Of a DNA stretch of 64,000 nucleotides, positions 34,928 to 44,100 are shown piece by piece; position 1 is the first letter of the stretch; each line of letters begins with the position of its first letter. Origin of the DNA: an uncultured Pelagibacteraceae bacterium (GTDB lineage: Bacteria; Pseudomonadota; Alphaproteobacteria; Pelagibacterales; Pelagibacteraceae); NCBI GenBank assembly GCA_902562645.1, contig CACETY010000002.1:1-64000 (forward strand). Reading direction: 5' to 3'. A program made the translations under genes and the position numbers. The notes under the pieces were generated by a model. That model was not told where the DNA came from and did not search any database. It was given only the letters and a program-made list of their open reading frames with translations.

Positions 34928-36437
34928 TTTTAAAAAAAATTATGAATTAGCTCTTAATAATGCAAAAAGATTATCAGATAAAATTTTGATAGATGGTAAA
35001 TTAATTTCTGCTCAAACCGATAAAAAAATACCAGTTTTAAATCCTAGTACTGGAGAGAATATTGGTTCAGCACCACAATGCGATAAGAATGATGTTAATA
35101 TTGCAGTCGAATCTGCTTTTAAAGCATTTCAAAAATGGAAAAAAATACCAGCACGTGAAAGGGGAAAGATGGTTGCTGCAGGTGCAAAGAGATTAGAGGA
35201 AAGAAAATCTGAAATTGAGACTTTGCTTTCCTTAGATACTGGTAATGCTTTCAGAACTCAAGCTGTGCCAGAAACCGCTGCATCTATTGAGCTAACAAAT
35301 ATGTTTGCAGGACTATCAGGAGAGTTAAAGGGTGAGAATTATCCACCCAATATCCCAAATACTATTCATTATACAACAAGAGATCCAATTGGTGTCGTTT
35401 GTGCAATTGTACCATGGAATGCTCCTTTATTTTTAACAGTTGCTAAAATTGCTCCAGCAATAGTTGCTGGTAACAGCGTTGTGTTAAAAACAGCTGAACA
35501 AGCACCTTTTTGCGCTTTACTCTTATCTGAAATATTCCAACAAGAACTACCACCAGGAGTTTTAAATGTTATTTCAGGGCTCGGAGAAGAGTGTGGTGAA
35601 CCTTTGGTAACTCATGAAAAGGTAAGAAAAGTAACTTTTACGGGATCCTTTTCTGTTGGAAAAATCATTGCTAAAAAAGCTGCTCCGAAATTATGTCCTG
35701 TTACTTTAGAACTTGGTGGGAAAAATCCAAATATAATAATGAGTGACGCTGATTTAGATATTGCAATTCAAGGAGTAATTGATGGTATGAGGTATACCCG
35801 TCAAGGACAAGCATGTACTGCGGGGTCTAGAGTTTATATTCAGGAAAAAATTTATGATAAAGTTATCAATGGTGTAGTTGAAAAACTGAGTAAACTAAAA
35901 ATGGGAAATGCTTTAGATGAAGGATCGGATATTGGAGCGATTATCTCAGAGGAGCAACTAAAAAGAACTTTGCATTATATGGATATAGCAAAGCAAACTT
36001 CTTCAGCTAAAGTTGTACATGGTGGCAATCAACCAACAGGTGGTGATTATAAAAATGGTTTCTTTTATGAACCCACACTGATGTCAGGGGTACCGGTAGA
36101 CTCTCCTGTTTGTCAGGAGGAGATTTTTGGGCCAGTAGCTTGCGCTATTCCATTTAAAACATTTGAAGAAGTAATGCAAAGTGCGAACGATACACCATTT
36201 GGATTATCAGCTGTGCTTTGGACTCAAAATTTGTCTAGAGCTCTAGAGTTTGTTGAAGATATTGAAGCAGGGTTTGTTCAAGTAAACCAATGCGTTGCTC
36301 CAAGAGCAAATGTATCTTATGGTGGTTTAAAAATGAGTGGTCTAGGTAAAGAATATGCTTTTGATAGTATGATAAATCATTTTACTCAAAGCAAAACAGT
36401 TTTGATAAATCGAGGAAAATCAAATATAGATAATTAA
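34920..36437 (+). CDS. Aldehyde dehydrogenase
   Basis: A 505-residue NAD(P)-dependent aldehyde dehydrogenase turning an aldehyde into its acid. The catalytic residues are Cys299 in GQACTAGSR and Glu264 in LELGGKNP; the NAD-binding VPWNAPLFLT and the TGSFSVGK loop are present. Close relatives in sequence style include betaine-aldehyde and lactaldehyde dehydrogenases, but substrate cannot be deduced. It overlaps the SDR gene by eight bases and is two bases ahead of the next dehydrogenase gene, forming a three-gene catabolic unit. Confidence 0.93.
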   Translation: MSNFKKNYELALNNAKRLSDKILIDGKLISAQTDKKIPVLNPSTGENIGSAPQCDKNDVNIAVESAFKAFQKWKKIPARERGKMVAAGAKRLEERKSEIETLLSLDTGNAFRTQAVPETAASIELTNMFAGLSGELKGENYPPNIPNTIHYTTRDPIGVVCAIVPWNAPLFLTVAKIAPAIVAGNSVVLKTAEQAPFCALLLSEIFQQELPPGVLNVISGLGEECGEPLVTHEKVRKVTFTGSFSVGKIIAKKAAPKLCPVTLELGGKNPNIIMSDADLDIAIQGVIDGMRYTRQGQACTAGSRVYIQEKIYDKVINGVVEKLSKLKMGNALDEGSDIGAIISEEQLKRTLHYMDIAKQTSSAKVVHGGNQPTGGDYKNGFFYEPTLMSGVPVDSPVCQEEIFGPVACAIPFKTFEEVMQSANDTPFGLSAVLWTQNLSRALEFVEDIEAGFVQVNQCVAPRANVSYGGLKMSGLGKEYAFDSMINHFTQSKTVLINRGKSNIDN

Positions 36438-36439
36438 AT

Positions 36440-37366
36440 ATGACAGATCAAATTGCTTTCATAGGAGTTGGAAATATGGGTAATCCAATGGCCGACCAGT
36501 TAGTTAAAGCTGGAAAAAAAGTTAAAGTTTATGATGTTTCTCCTGAAATGATACAAAAAGCAAAAGAAGCAGATTTAAACGTAGTAGAAACTTTAGATGA
36601 AGTACTCGATGGTGCAAATTTTATAATTTCAATGTTACCTGAGGGAAAACATGTTAAGTCACTTTTTTTAGGCGAAAAAGGAATAATCGATAAAATATCA
36701 AAAGATGCATTAATTATTGATTGTTCAACAATCGATATAGAAACTTCGTTATTACTCGGCAAAGAAGCTAAAAGTAGAGGCATTAAAATGATTGATGCAC
36801 CTGTCACTGGGGGTGTTATGGGTGCAAGAGTAGGCAAACTTAATTTTTTAGTTGGTGGAGATGACGAGTCTGTAAACTTAGCAAGACCATTAATGGACAT
36901 TATGGGTCAAAAAATTTTGCACGCTGGACCCCAAGGAAGTGGTGTTGGAGTTAAAATCTGTAATAATATGTCCTTAGGTATTTCAATGATAGCTGCATCA
37001 GAGGCATTAATGTTAGCAAAAAGACTAAAGATGGATATAAAAAAAGTCCATGAAATAATGAAAAACGCATCAGGAAATAATTGGGCCTTGTCGACTTACA
37101 CTCCCTTGCCGAATTTAACAGATGGCGTTCCTTCAAACAATAAATATAGACCCGGTTTTTCTGCTGCAATGATGACAAAAGATTTAAAATTAGCAAATGA
37201 TGCTGCAAAATCAGTAAGCGCATCAACCCCTTTAGGAAAACATGCTTTAGAAATTTTTTCAGAATTTTGCAACGAGGGAGAGTCTGAAACTGATTATTCA
37301 GGTATATCAAAAAAAATTGGTGGCGATGCGTGGGATTACCCTTTTGATCCAAAAGGCAAAGATTAG
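36440..37366 (+). CDS. 3-hydroxyisobutyrate dehydrogenase-family enzyme
   Basis: A 308-residue NAD(P)-dependent beta-hydroxyacid dehydrogenase. It shows the N-terminal GVGNMGNPMADQLV Rossmann motif, DAPVTGGVMGA substrate loop, GSGVGVKICNNMSLG with the catalytic lysine, and the C-terminal MTKDLKLANDAAKS. The length and motifs suit MmsB-type 3-hydroxyisobutyrate dehydrogenase (valine breakdown), or tartronate-semialdehyde reductase. It closes the catabolic trio that precedes the TRAP transporter. Confidence 0.9.
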   Translation: MTDQIAFIGVGNMGNPMADQLVKAGKKVKVYDVSPEMIQKAKEADLNVVETLDEVLDGANFIISMLPEGKHVKSLFLGEKGIIDKISKDALIIDCSTIDIETSLLLGKEAKSRGIKMIDAPVTGGVMGARVGKLNFLVGGDDESVNLARPLMDIMGQKILHAGPQGSGVGVKICNNMSLGISMIAASEALMLAKRLKMDIKKVHEIMKNASGNNWALSTYTPLPNLTDGVPSNNKYRPGFSAAMMTKDLKLANDAAKSVSASTPLGKHALEIFSEFCNEGESETDYSGISKKIGGDAWDYPFDPKGKD

Positions 37367-37449
37367 CTATTAAACCTCAAGTTGCATATTCAATTTATGT
37401 AACAATTTAACGTTTTACATTTCTCAGCCAATAATATTAACTTAGATTA

Positions 37450-37466
37450 TTATTAAGTCTTAATAA
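37450..37466. promoter_or_regulatory. Candidate operator: 17-base perfect palindrome upstream of TRAP binding-protein gene
   Basis: TTATTAAG (37450-37457), a central T, and CTTAATAA (37459-37466) form a perfect dyad; three more outer pairs match at 37446-37448 and 37468-37470. It ends 21 bases before the ATG at 37488 and would overlap the promoter or start of transcription. The bases are AT-rich, so a chance origin is possible. Confidence 0.4.
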
Positions 37467-37487
37467 CAATAAAGAGAGGGATATATA

Positions 37488-38576
37488 ATGAAAAAAATCA
37501 CATCAATGATTTTAGCTTTAGTATTTGCAGTTTCAGTAATTGGTTCTGCATCTGCTAAAACATTAAAAATCCAACTTACTTTTCCTAAAACATCTTACGA
37601 TGGACAAATCGTAAAAATGTGGACTGATAGAGTAACAAAATTAACTCGAGGTGAGTTAAAATTTGAACTTTTATCAAAAGGTGAAGTTGTTGGAATGAAA
37701 GAAACACTAGAAGCCGTTGATAAAGGTCTAGTAGACGGTGGTGCAGCATGGACTCACTACTGGTCAAACTATCACCCAGCTGCGATGTTATTTGGTTCAC
37801 CAGTTGCTGGTGGAGGAATTGGGTTAAGTACTAAATCTTGGTTAGCATGGTACTTCGACAATGGTGGTAAAGAGTTATACGACCAATTGTGGAGCGAAAT
37901 GGGAATGAATGTTAAAGGTTTTGTGATGGCATCATCTGGACCAGAAGCATTAGGTTGGTTTAAAGAGCCAATCAAAAATATGGATGATTTCAGAAAATAC
38001 AGATTTAGAACTCCTCCAGGAATTCCAGGACAAACATACAAAGATATCGGAATTGCATCAGTATCTTTATCAGGTGGTGATATTTTACCAGCGCTTGAAA
38101 AAGGAACAATTGATGCTGCAGAGTGGTGTTGTCCAAAACCAGACTCAGTATTTGGTTTCCAAAAAGTTCTTAAAAACTATTATCTACAAGGTCTTCACCA
38201 AAATGTTGTAAATGGAGACATTTACATTAATGGTGATGTTTATAATTCTTTAACTGATCATCAAAAATATGCAATGGAAGTTGCATCTGAAGCTATGATC
38301 ACAAGAAATATTACAAACAGAGCTGTAGAAAATGGAAAAGCGTTAATTGATCTTACTCAAAATCATGGTGTAAAACTATGGGATACACCAGCTGATTATT
38401 TCACTGAGTACATGAACGCTGCTCAAGCTACTCTTAAAAAGAATGCAGCAGAGAATGCTTTCTTTAAACAAGTTTACGAGCACATGACTGAGCACGCAAA
38501 AGTTGTAGTACCTTTTATTGCACAAATGGAAACATCTGATGCATCAATTGGATCTGCATTTGCAGCACAACAATAA
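37488..38576 (+). CDS. TRAP transporter periplasmic binding protein (FcbT1/TakP type)
   Basis: A 362-residue DctP-family receptor with a signal peptide (1-23, ending SASAK). It belongs to the subgroup related to TakP and the mannitol/chloroaromatic-type receptors: LSGGDILPALEKGTIDAAEW and the FRTPPGIPGQTYKDIG arginine segment, where the arginine binds the substrate carboxylate. The usual EWVGP is altered to EWCCPKPDS. It likely captures a keto or hydroxy acid. It has a strong GAGAGGG ribosome binding site, is preceded by a palindrome and followed by a terminator hairpin. Confidence 0.92.
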   Translation: MKKITSMILALVFAVSVIGSASAKTLKIQLTFPKTSYDGQIVKMWTDRVTKLTRGELKFELLSKGEVVGMKETLEAVDKGLVDGGAAWTHYWSNYHPAAMLFGSPVAGGGIGLSTKSWLAWYFDNGGKELYDQLWSEMGMNVKGFVMASSGPEALGWFKEPIKNMDDFRKYRFRTPPGIPGQTYKDIGIASVSLSGGDILPALEKGTIDAAEWCCPKPDSVFGFQKVLKNYYLQGLHQNVVNGDIYINGDVYNSLTDHQKYAMEVASEAMITRNITNRAVENGKALIDLTQNHGVKLWDTPADYFTEYMNAAQATLKKNAAENAFFKQVYEHMTEHAKVVVPFIAQMETSDASIGSAFAAQQ

Positions 38577-38590
38577 GTAACTTTTTAAAA

Positions 38591-38620
38591 AACGGGGATT
38601 TTACTAATCCCCGTTTTTTT
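38591..38620 (+). terminator. Intrinsic terminator/attenuator after TRAP binding protein
   Basis: AACGGGGATT (38591-38600) pairs perfectly with AATCCCCGTT (38606-38615) around TTACT, followed directly by a run of T's. It lies between the binding-protein gene and the permease genes, as in the ABC operon near 19150. Confidence 0.88.
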
Positions 38621-38652
38621 AATAATTTAATTTAAAATAATATACTTGTTCA

Positions 38653-39309
38653 ATGGTTGATAAAGATTCAGAACCTAAAGTTAAAGAAAATTTAGATATC
38701 ACTGACGAATTAATTGCTGAAAGAAGAACAAGTACAAAAATGCCTGAGGACATGATTCCATGGATGGCAAAAACAATCGAATTTATTGATTCAAAAATGC
38801 TTTTATCAGGCAAAATAATAATGTGGATCACAATTCCACTTATTTATGCAATGATACATGAAGTAATTGGAAGACATTTTTTTAATAGACCTACACTTTG
38901 GTCTTTTGATATTAGCAGAATGTTAGCAGGAGCTTTGTTCATGCTTGGTGCAGCATATACGTTATCAAAAGGTATCCATATAAGAGCTGACTTTCTTTAT
39001 AGAAATTGGACAGTTAAAAATCAAGCTAGAGTAGATTTATTCTTATATCTTTTGTTTTTTATACCAGGTTTCTTGGTATTTTTTTATGTAAGTTTTGATT
39101 ATGCTTACACATCAATTTGTGGAAGATCAAATCTTGAAGAATGTTTAGGTGGAAAAGTAAGAATTCAAAGAGCGATGGATACCACGTGGATGCCAATTAT
39201 GTGGCCATTAAAAAGTTGTATGCCAATTGGAGCCTTTCTACTTTTAGTTCAAGGTTTTTCTGAAATACTTAAAACATATTATGCTTTTGTGAAAGGAAGA
39301 TGGCCTTAA
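38653..39309 (+). CDS. TRAP transporter small permease (DctQ type)
   Basis: A 218-residue small membrane subunit with four hydrophobic segments in the DctQ pattern, between a hydrophilic N-terminal stretch of about 55 residues and the conserved MWPLKSCMPIGAFLLLVQG near the C-terminus. The extra N-terminal hydrophilic part is longer than in most DctQ proteins. It pairs with DctM to form the Na+-coupled importer served by the preceding receptor. It overlaps dctM by ten bases. Confidence 0.9.
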   Translation: MVDKDSEPKVKENLDITDELIAERRTSTKMPEDMIPWMAKTIEFIDSKMLLSGKIIMWITIPLIYAMIHEVIGRHFFNRPTLWSFDISRMLAGALFMLGAAYTLSKGIHIRADFLYRNWTVKNQARVDLFLYLLFFIPGFLVFFYVSFDYAYTSICGRSNLEECLGGKVRIQRAMDTTWMPIMWPLKSCMPIGAFLLLVQGFSEILKTYYAFVKGRWP

Positions 39310-40640
39310 TGGAATTCTTTTCACCAGAAATAATCGGCGCAATAATGATTGGTTGCATGTTGTTTGCAATTTTTGTTGGATTTCCTATTTCATTTACATT
39401 GATTTTTTTAGGTCTTGTTTTTGGTTATTGGGGATTTGGAAAGTTAGTTTTCTATTTAATGACCTTGCAATTCAATATGATAATGACCGAGAATACTCTG
39501 GCCGCCGTTCCACTCTTTATATTTATGGGAATTTTGATGGAGCAAGCTGGATTAATGGAAAGATTATTTAACGCGGTACAATTAATGCTCTCAAAAACTA
39601 GAGGTGCATTATTTTATGCTGTTATGTTTGTATCAACTATCTTTGCGGCAGCAACTGGAATTGTTGGAGCTTCAGTCACAATTTTAGGAATTATGGCTGG
39701 AAAAACTATGATCAGGACAGGATATGATACCAGACTTTCTGCAGGTCTAATTTGTGCTGGGGGTACTTTAGGAATTTTAATTCCTCCAAGCATTATGTTA
39801 GTTGTTATGGGTCCTGTATTAGAAATACCAGTTACAGATTTATTCGCAGCAGCAATTATCCCAGGGATTCTTTTAGCATTTTTGTATGCCGCTTACACGA
39901 CGTTAAGATGTTTTTTAAATCCTAAACTCGGTCCTGTTTTACCAGCTTCAGAACGACCAAAAAATATGGCTAAGGTTTGGTATGAGTTTTTAATGGGTTT
40001 AATTCCCCCTGCAGGTTTAGTTTTCTTTGCCTTAGGAAGTATTTTATTTGGTCTTGCAACTCCAACTGAAGGTGCTGGTATGGGAGCATTTGGAGCAATA
40101 CTTTTAGCACTAGCATATAAAAAACTTACTTACCATGGTCTGAAAGAAGCTCTATTGAAAACTTTAGAGATAACAGCATTAATTATGTTTTTAGTTGCGG
40201 CCTCAAATTTTTTTGGTGCGGTATTTTCAAAATTAGGAACTCCATCTCTATTAACAGACTTCTTATTAAATCTTGATGTAAATAAATATGTGATTTTAGC
40301 GATTATAATGGCTGCAATATTTCTACTAGGTTGGCCTTTAGAATGGGTTCCAATAGTATTAATTGTTTTACCAATAGTTTTACCTTTAATTTTAGAACTA
40401 GGTTTTAACTTAACTTGGTTTGCTATTCTTGTAGCTGTCAATTTACAAACCGCCTGGCTGTCTCCACCTGTAGCTTTATCAGCTTATTTCTTAAAAGGTG
40501 TGGTGCCTCAATGGGATTTAAAAGATATATATTTAGGTATGATGCAATTTATGGTTATTCAATTAATTGGCTTAATATTAATTATTATATTTCCCCAAAT
40601 AGCATTATGGTTGCCAAGTATAATGTATCCTAGCCCTTAG
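39300..40640 (+). CDS. TRAP transporter large permease (DctM type)
   Basis: A 446-residue channel subunit with about 12 membrane segments. It contains the VPLFIFMGILMEQAGL region, GGTLGILIPPSIMLVV and the late TAWLSPPVALSAYFLKGV, all landmarks of DctM. It drives Na+-dependent uptake of the acid captured by the binding protein. Its first codons overlap the small-permease gene; its last 11 bases overlap the convergent DMT transporter gene. Confidence 0.94.
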   Translation: MALMEFFSPEIIGAIMIGCMLFAIFVGFPISFTLIFLGLVFGYWGFGKLVFYLMTLQFNMIMTENTLAAVPLFIFMGILMEQAGLMERLFNAVQLMLSKTRGALFYAVMFVSTIFAAATGIVGASVTILGIMAGKTMIRTGYDTRLSAGLICAGGTLGILIPPSIMLVVMGPVLEIPVTDLFAAAIIPGILLAFLYAAYTTLRCFLNPKLGPVLPASERPKNMAKVWYEFLMGLIPPAGLVFFALGSILFGLATPTEGAGMGAFGAILLALAYKKLTYHGLKEALLKTLEITALIMFLVAASNFFGAVFSKLGTPSLLTDFLLNLDVNKYVILAIIMAAIFLLGWPLEWVPIVLIVLPIVLPLILELGFNLTWFAILVAVNLQTAWLSPPVALSAYFLKGVVPQWDLKDIYLGMMQFMVIQLIGLILIIIFPQIALWLPSIMYPSP

Positions 40641-41529
40641 CTTTTTTATTAATTTGAGGAATAATTGTTCCTACTAAAATAATTACTAAGGAAATAAATA
40701 TATTAATAGATATTGTAGAACCCAAAACTATCCATGACATTGTAGCACCAATAGGACCCGTTAATGGATACATTAAACTAATTCTCCCAATTGGTGCTCT
40801 TCTTAAAGCAAAGTTATAAAATAAATAAGCTCCAAAAGTTATAAAAGATAATGTTATGGCTGCAAGAACTGGAGGGCTTAAATTTAAATAATTATTATAT
40901 TTAAAACTACTATCGGGCCACAATATAAAAAGTATTAGAACAGATAAGATTGCTCCAATCATGTATTGAAAAGTATTAACACCCAATTGATTTACTTTGG
41001 TTTGCATAAAACGTCTTCCAAGTACTTCATTAATAGACACACACATCATTCCTAAAAATATAATAAAATCCCCTAAATAATTTCCACCTCCAATTTTCTT
41101 TTGGGTTGATAATAAAATTAAAGTTCCAATAATTGTAATAAATGCTCCAATTATTACTTTGATTTCAATTTTTTCTTTTAAAAAAATTCTTGCTACAAAA
41201 GGCTGCCAAATAGGAAGTGTACTTATTAAAGCAACACCACTTACCGGAGAGGTTAGCAACAACCCTATATGAAAACTAAGAGTTACCAAAAAAGGATTTA
41301 GTAGACCCATTAAAAAAGGAGTTAATCCAATTTTTTTAATAGATAAATCTACTCTCATTAAAAGTGCAAATATTAACATTAAAATAAATGCTAAAGAGAA
41401 TCGAACTGCCATTAAATCCATTACATAAAACTCTTGTAGTGCTAATTTTACAAATGGAGGACCAGAGCCAAAGCCTATAACAGCAATGAACATTGAAATG
41501 TATCCAATATTACTTTTTAGAAAACTCAT
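40630..41529 (-). CDS. DMT-superfamily (EamA) transporter
   Basis: A 299-residue inner-membrane protein with ten predicted segments arranged as two EamA repeats (about 10-140 and 150-290), with YPLTGPIGATMSWIVLG in the second. EamA carriers export or import amino acids, nucleosides or other metabolites; the cargo cannot be deduced. Its stop overlaps the dctM stop from the opposite strand by 11 bases, and its start faces the NCS1 permease gene. Confidence 0.88.
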   Translation of the reverse strand: MSFLKSNIGYISMFIAVIGFGSGPPFVKLALQEFYVMDLMAVRFSLAFILMLIFALLMRVDLSIKKIGLTPFLMGLLNPFLVTLSFHIGLLLTSPVSGVALISTLPIWQPFVARIFLKEKIEIKVIIGAFITIIGTLILLSTQKKIGGGNYLGDFIIFLGMMCVSINEVLGRRFMQTKVNQLGVNTFQYMIGAILSVLILFILWPDSSFKYNNYLNLSPPVLAAITLSFITFGAYLFYNFALRRAPIGRISLMYPLTGPIGATMSWIVLGSTISINIFISLVIILVGTIIPQINKKAKG

Positions 41530-41593
41530 GTATTAATATCTTACTGTTATCACTTTTATAGACATATAAAAATATTAGTTTAGAATCTTTAAA

Positions 41594-43045
41594 GTGAGTC
41601 AAAATATAGAATTAAAAAATTTTGAATTAGCTACAGTTAATCCGAGTAACAAAACATGGACTTCGGCAGATTTATTCTGTTATTGGGCAAATAGTATTCA
41701 AACTGTTGCTGGATTTGCTCTGATATCTTCTTTGTACTTAATCTATAATTTAAGCTCTTATTTAGTTTTTTCTTCCTCAATAGCTGCATCAATTCTTGTG
41801 TATTTTTTTATTTCTTTAATTGGTCACCCATCCCAAAAACACGGATTACCTTTTCCAGTTTTGATGAGAATGTCCATGGGTCTAAACGGTGCTAGATATT
41901 TAAGTTTATTAAGATCAATTGTTGGAATTTTTATGTTTGGAATTCAAACATACTTTATATCCAAATCTATAACATATCTAACAAGAATTATTATTTATTA
42001 CATATTCGACCCACAAATTTTAGAAAGTGAATTTGTTTTAGAATTTTTTCTAGGCTTAAATGTTATAGATTGGTTTTCATTAATATTAACATTTTTCATT
42101 CAATTTTTTTTATTTACGAATGGTCAAAGATACAATCAAGGATTTTTAAAATTCTCCGCAATATTTGTTTATTTCGGTTTAATTTTCTTTTTTGTTATGC
42201 TTATTGCTGAAAATAGCACTCAAATATTTCAATCTCTAAAATCTAATACAACTAGTACAAATTTGATTTCTAAATCAAATGTAATGCCCTTTTTTATTCT
42301 TACAGGGACAATTTTTTCATATTTTTCCATTGTGCTTTTGAATTATGGAGATTTTTCAAGATATGTAAAAAATAGCAGACATCTTAAAATAGGAAATTTA
42401 TTTTTATTTTTGAATATGATTATCTTTTCCTTTCTTGCGACAACTATTGTAATAGGTGTTGATGTTTTATTGAATCAAAAGCTAATCGTGGTTGATCAAA
42501 TACTGACAAGACCGATGGATATAATAGGAAAGATTGATAATGTCTATCTAACAGTCTACGCATTAATTTTTATAATATTCTCGTCACTATCGACAAATTT
42601 AATATCTAATTATGTCCCAACACAAAATAGTATAATTAATTTTTTACCCAAAAACTTGGAACTTAAAAGTGCAGGAATACTAATTTTAATATTTGGACTA
42701 ATAACAGGCAGTTTGTGGCCATCAATACTAAGCCAAATAGAAATAATAAAATTAATTGATAGTTTAGCGGCATTTTTTGGACCTATTTTTGGAGTTATTA
42801 TTGCAGACTACTATCTTGTTAAGAGAGAAAAAGTTAATCACAAAGATCTTTTTTTTATCAGATTAGAAAACGAGTACATTTATTCAGCTGGATGGAATTA
42901 TAAAGGCGTATACGCTGTATTAATTGGCTTTATTTTTTCATTTTCAATTATTTGGAATATTAATTTCGAAGATTTTAAAACATATTCATGGATTATAGGA
43001 TTTGTCGTTTCATATATTATGTATTATCTTCTTAATGAAAAATAA
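41594..43045 (+). CDS. NCS1-family nucleobase/hydantoin permease
   Basis: A 483-residue secondary transporter with about 12 membrane segments and NCS1 landmarks: the N-terminal NKTWTSADLFCYWANS, PFPVLMRMSMGLNGARY in the segment-3 region, LNYGDFSRYV and FGPIFGVIIADYYLVKR near the end. It imports a nucleobase, allantoin, hydantoin or related compound with Na+ or H+. Translation starts at GTG (41594). It is followed two bases later by a zinc dehydrogenase gene, a possible pathway partner. Confidence 0.9.
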   Translation: MSQNIELKNFELATVNPSNKTWTSADLFCYWANSIQTVAGFALISSLYLIYNLSSYLVFSSSIAASILVYFFISLIGHPSQKHGLPFPVLMRMSMGLNGARYLSLLRSIVGIFMFGIQTYFISKSITYLTRIIIYYIFDPQILESEFVLEFFLGLNVIDWFSLILTFFIQFFLFTNGQRYNQGFLKFSAIFVYFGLIFFFVMLIAENSTQIFQSLKSNTTSTNLISKSNVMPFFILTGTIFSYFSIVLLNYGDFSRYVKNSRHLKIGNLFLFLNMIIFSFLATTIVIGVDVLLNQKLIVVDQILTRPMDIIGKIDNVYLTVYALIFIIFSSLSTNLISNYVPTQNSIINFLPKNLELKSAGILILIFGLITGSLWPSILSQIEIIKLIDSLAAFFGPIFGVIIADYYLVKREKVNHKDLFFIRLENEYIYSAGWNYKGVYAVLIGFIFSFSIIWNINFEDFKTYSWIIGFVVSYIMYYLLNEK

Positions 43046-43047
43046 TT

Positions 43048-44055
43048 ATGAAAGCTTTAGTTTATACTGGTGTAGAAGAACTTACTTATAGAGACGAGAA
43101 AGAACCAACAGAAGTAAGTGGAGAAAGTATTCTTAAAGTTCACGCTTCAGGAATTTGTGGATCTGATATGCATGCTTACCATGGTAAAGATGAAAGAAGA
43201 ATCCCGCCCTTAATACTAGGTCATGAGGTAAGTGGAAAAATACAAAATGGTAAATTTAAAGATAAAAATGTTGTATTAAACCCATTAATAACTTGTGGAA
43301 AATGTGAATACTGCATGAATGGACGCGAGCATTTATGTCCTAACAGAGTCTTATTAGGAATGAACAGACCTTATGAAAGAAGTGGAGTTTTTGCTGAATA
43401 TGTCTCTACTCCAAATCAAAATATTTATGAAGTACCTGATCGTCTAGATTTAAGTGAAGCAACAATTGCTGAACCTACAGCTGTATCTTTACATGCTGTA
43501 TTGATGGGCGAGACATCATTAAAAAAACCGCTTAAAGAGTGTCGAACTTTGGTACAAGGTGCTGGAGCTATTGGATTATTGTGTTCATTAATTTTATCTA
43601 AAATAAAGGGAAATAAAAATATTATAATGTCTGATCCAAACAAACTAAGGCTAGATGTTTGTTCAAAATATTTGGATGGTAAATTTGTTAGTCCGAATGA
43701 CAAAGAAGTAAAAGAAAATAGTTTCGATATTGTTTTCGATACAGTTGGATTAGAGGTATCTAGGCAACAAGCTATTTCTGTGATTAAGCCTGGTGGTAGC
43801 ATTATTCATATTGGTTTAACACAACCTTCTGGTCAATTTAATTTTAGAAAAGCTACACTTCAGGAAGTAACATTTATAGGCACTTATTGTTATACTAATA
43901 AAGATTTTGAAAAAACAATTAAAATTTTGGCTGATAAAGAAATAGGAGATCTATCTTGGATTGAATATCGGGAATTAAAAAAAGGAGCAGAGGCTTTCAA
44001 GCAAATTCATGATGGTAGTTGTTCTGCTCCAAAAATAGTCTTATTGCCAGAGTAA
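43048..44055 (+). CDS. Zinc-dependent alcohol dehydrogenase (threonine/sorbitol dehydrogenase type)
   Basis: A 335-residue MDR-family enzyme. The catalytic zinc site is visible as GICGSDMHAYHG and LGHEVSG, the structural zinc site as CGKCEYCMNGREHLC, and the nucleotide-binding motif as VQGAGAIGLL. It oxidises a polyol, amino alcohol or similar with NAD(P). It begins two bases after the NCS1 permease stop, so the pair may import and oxidise the same compound; that combination is unusual and the substrate is not known. Confidence 0.91.
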   Translation: MKALVYTGVEELTYRDEKEPTEVSGESILKVHASGICGSDMHAYHGKDERRIPPLILGHEVSGKIQNGKFKDKNVVLNPLITCGKCEYCMNGREHLCPNRVLLGMNRPYERSGVFAEYVSTPNQNIYEVPDRLDLSEATIAEPTAVSLHAVLMGETSLKKPLKECRTLVQGAGAIGLLCSLILSKIKGNKNIIMSDPNKLRLDVCSKYLDGKFVSPNDKEVKENSFDIVFDTVGLEVSRQQAISVIKPGGSIIHIGLTQPSGQFNFRKATLQEVTFIGTYCYTNKDFEKTIKILADKEIGDLSWIEYRELKKGAEAFKQIHDGSCSAPKIVLLPE

Positions 44056-44100
44056 ATACGTAATATTGAAAAAATAATAAAATTGTCTATAGAAGTTTTT

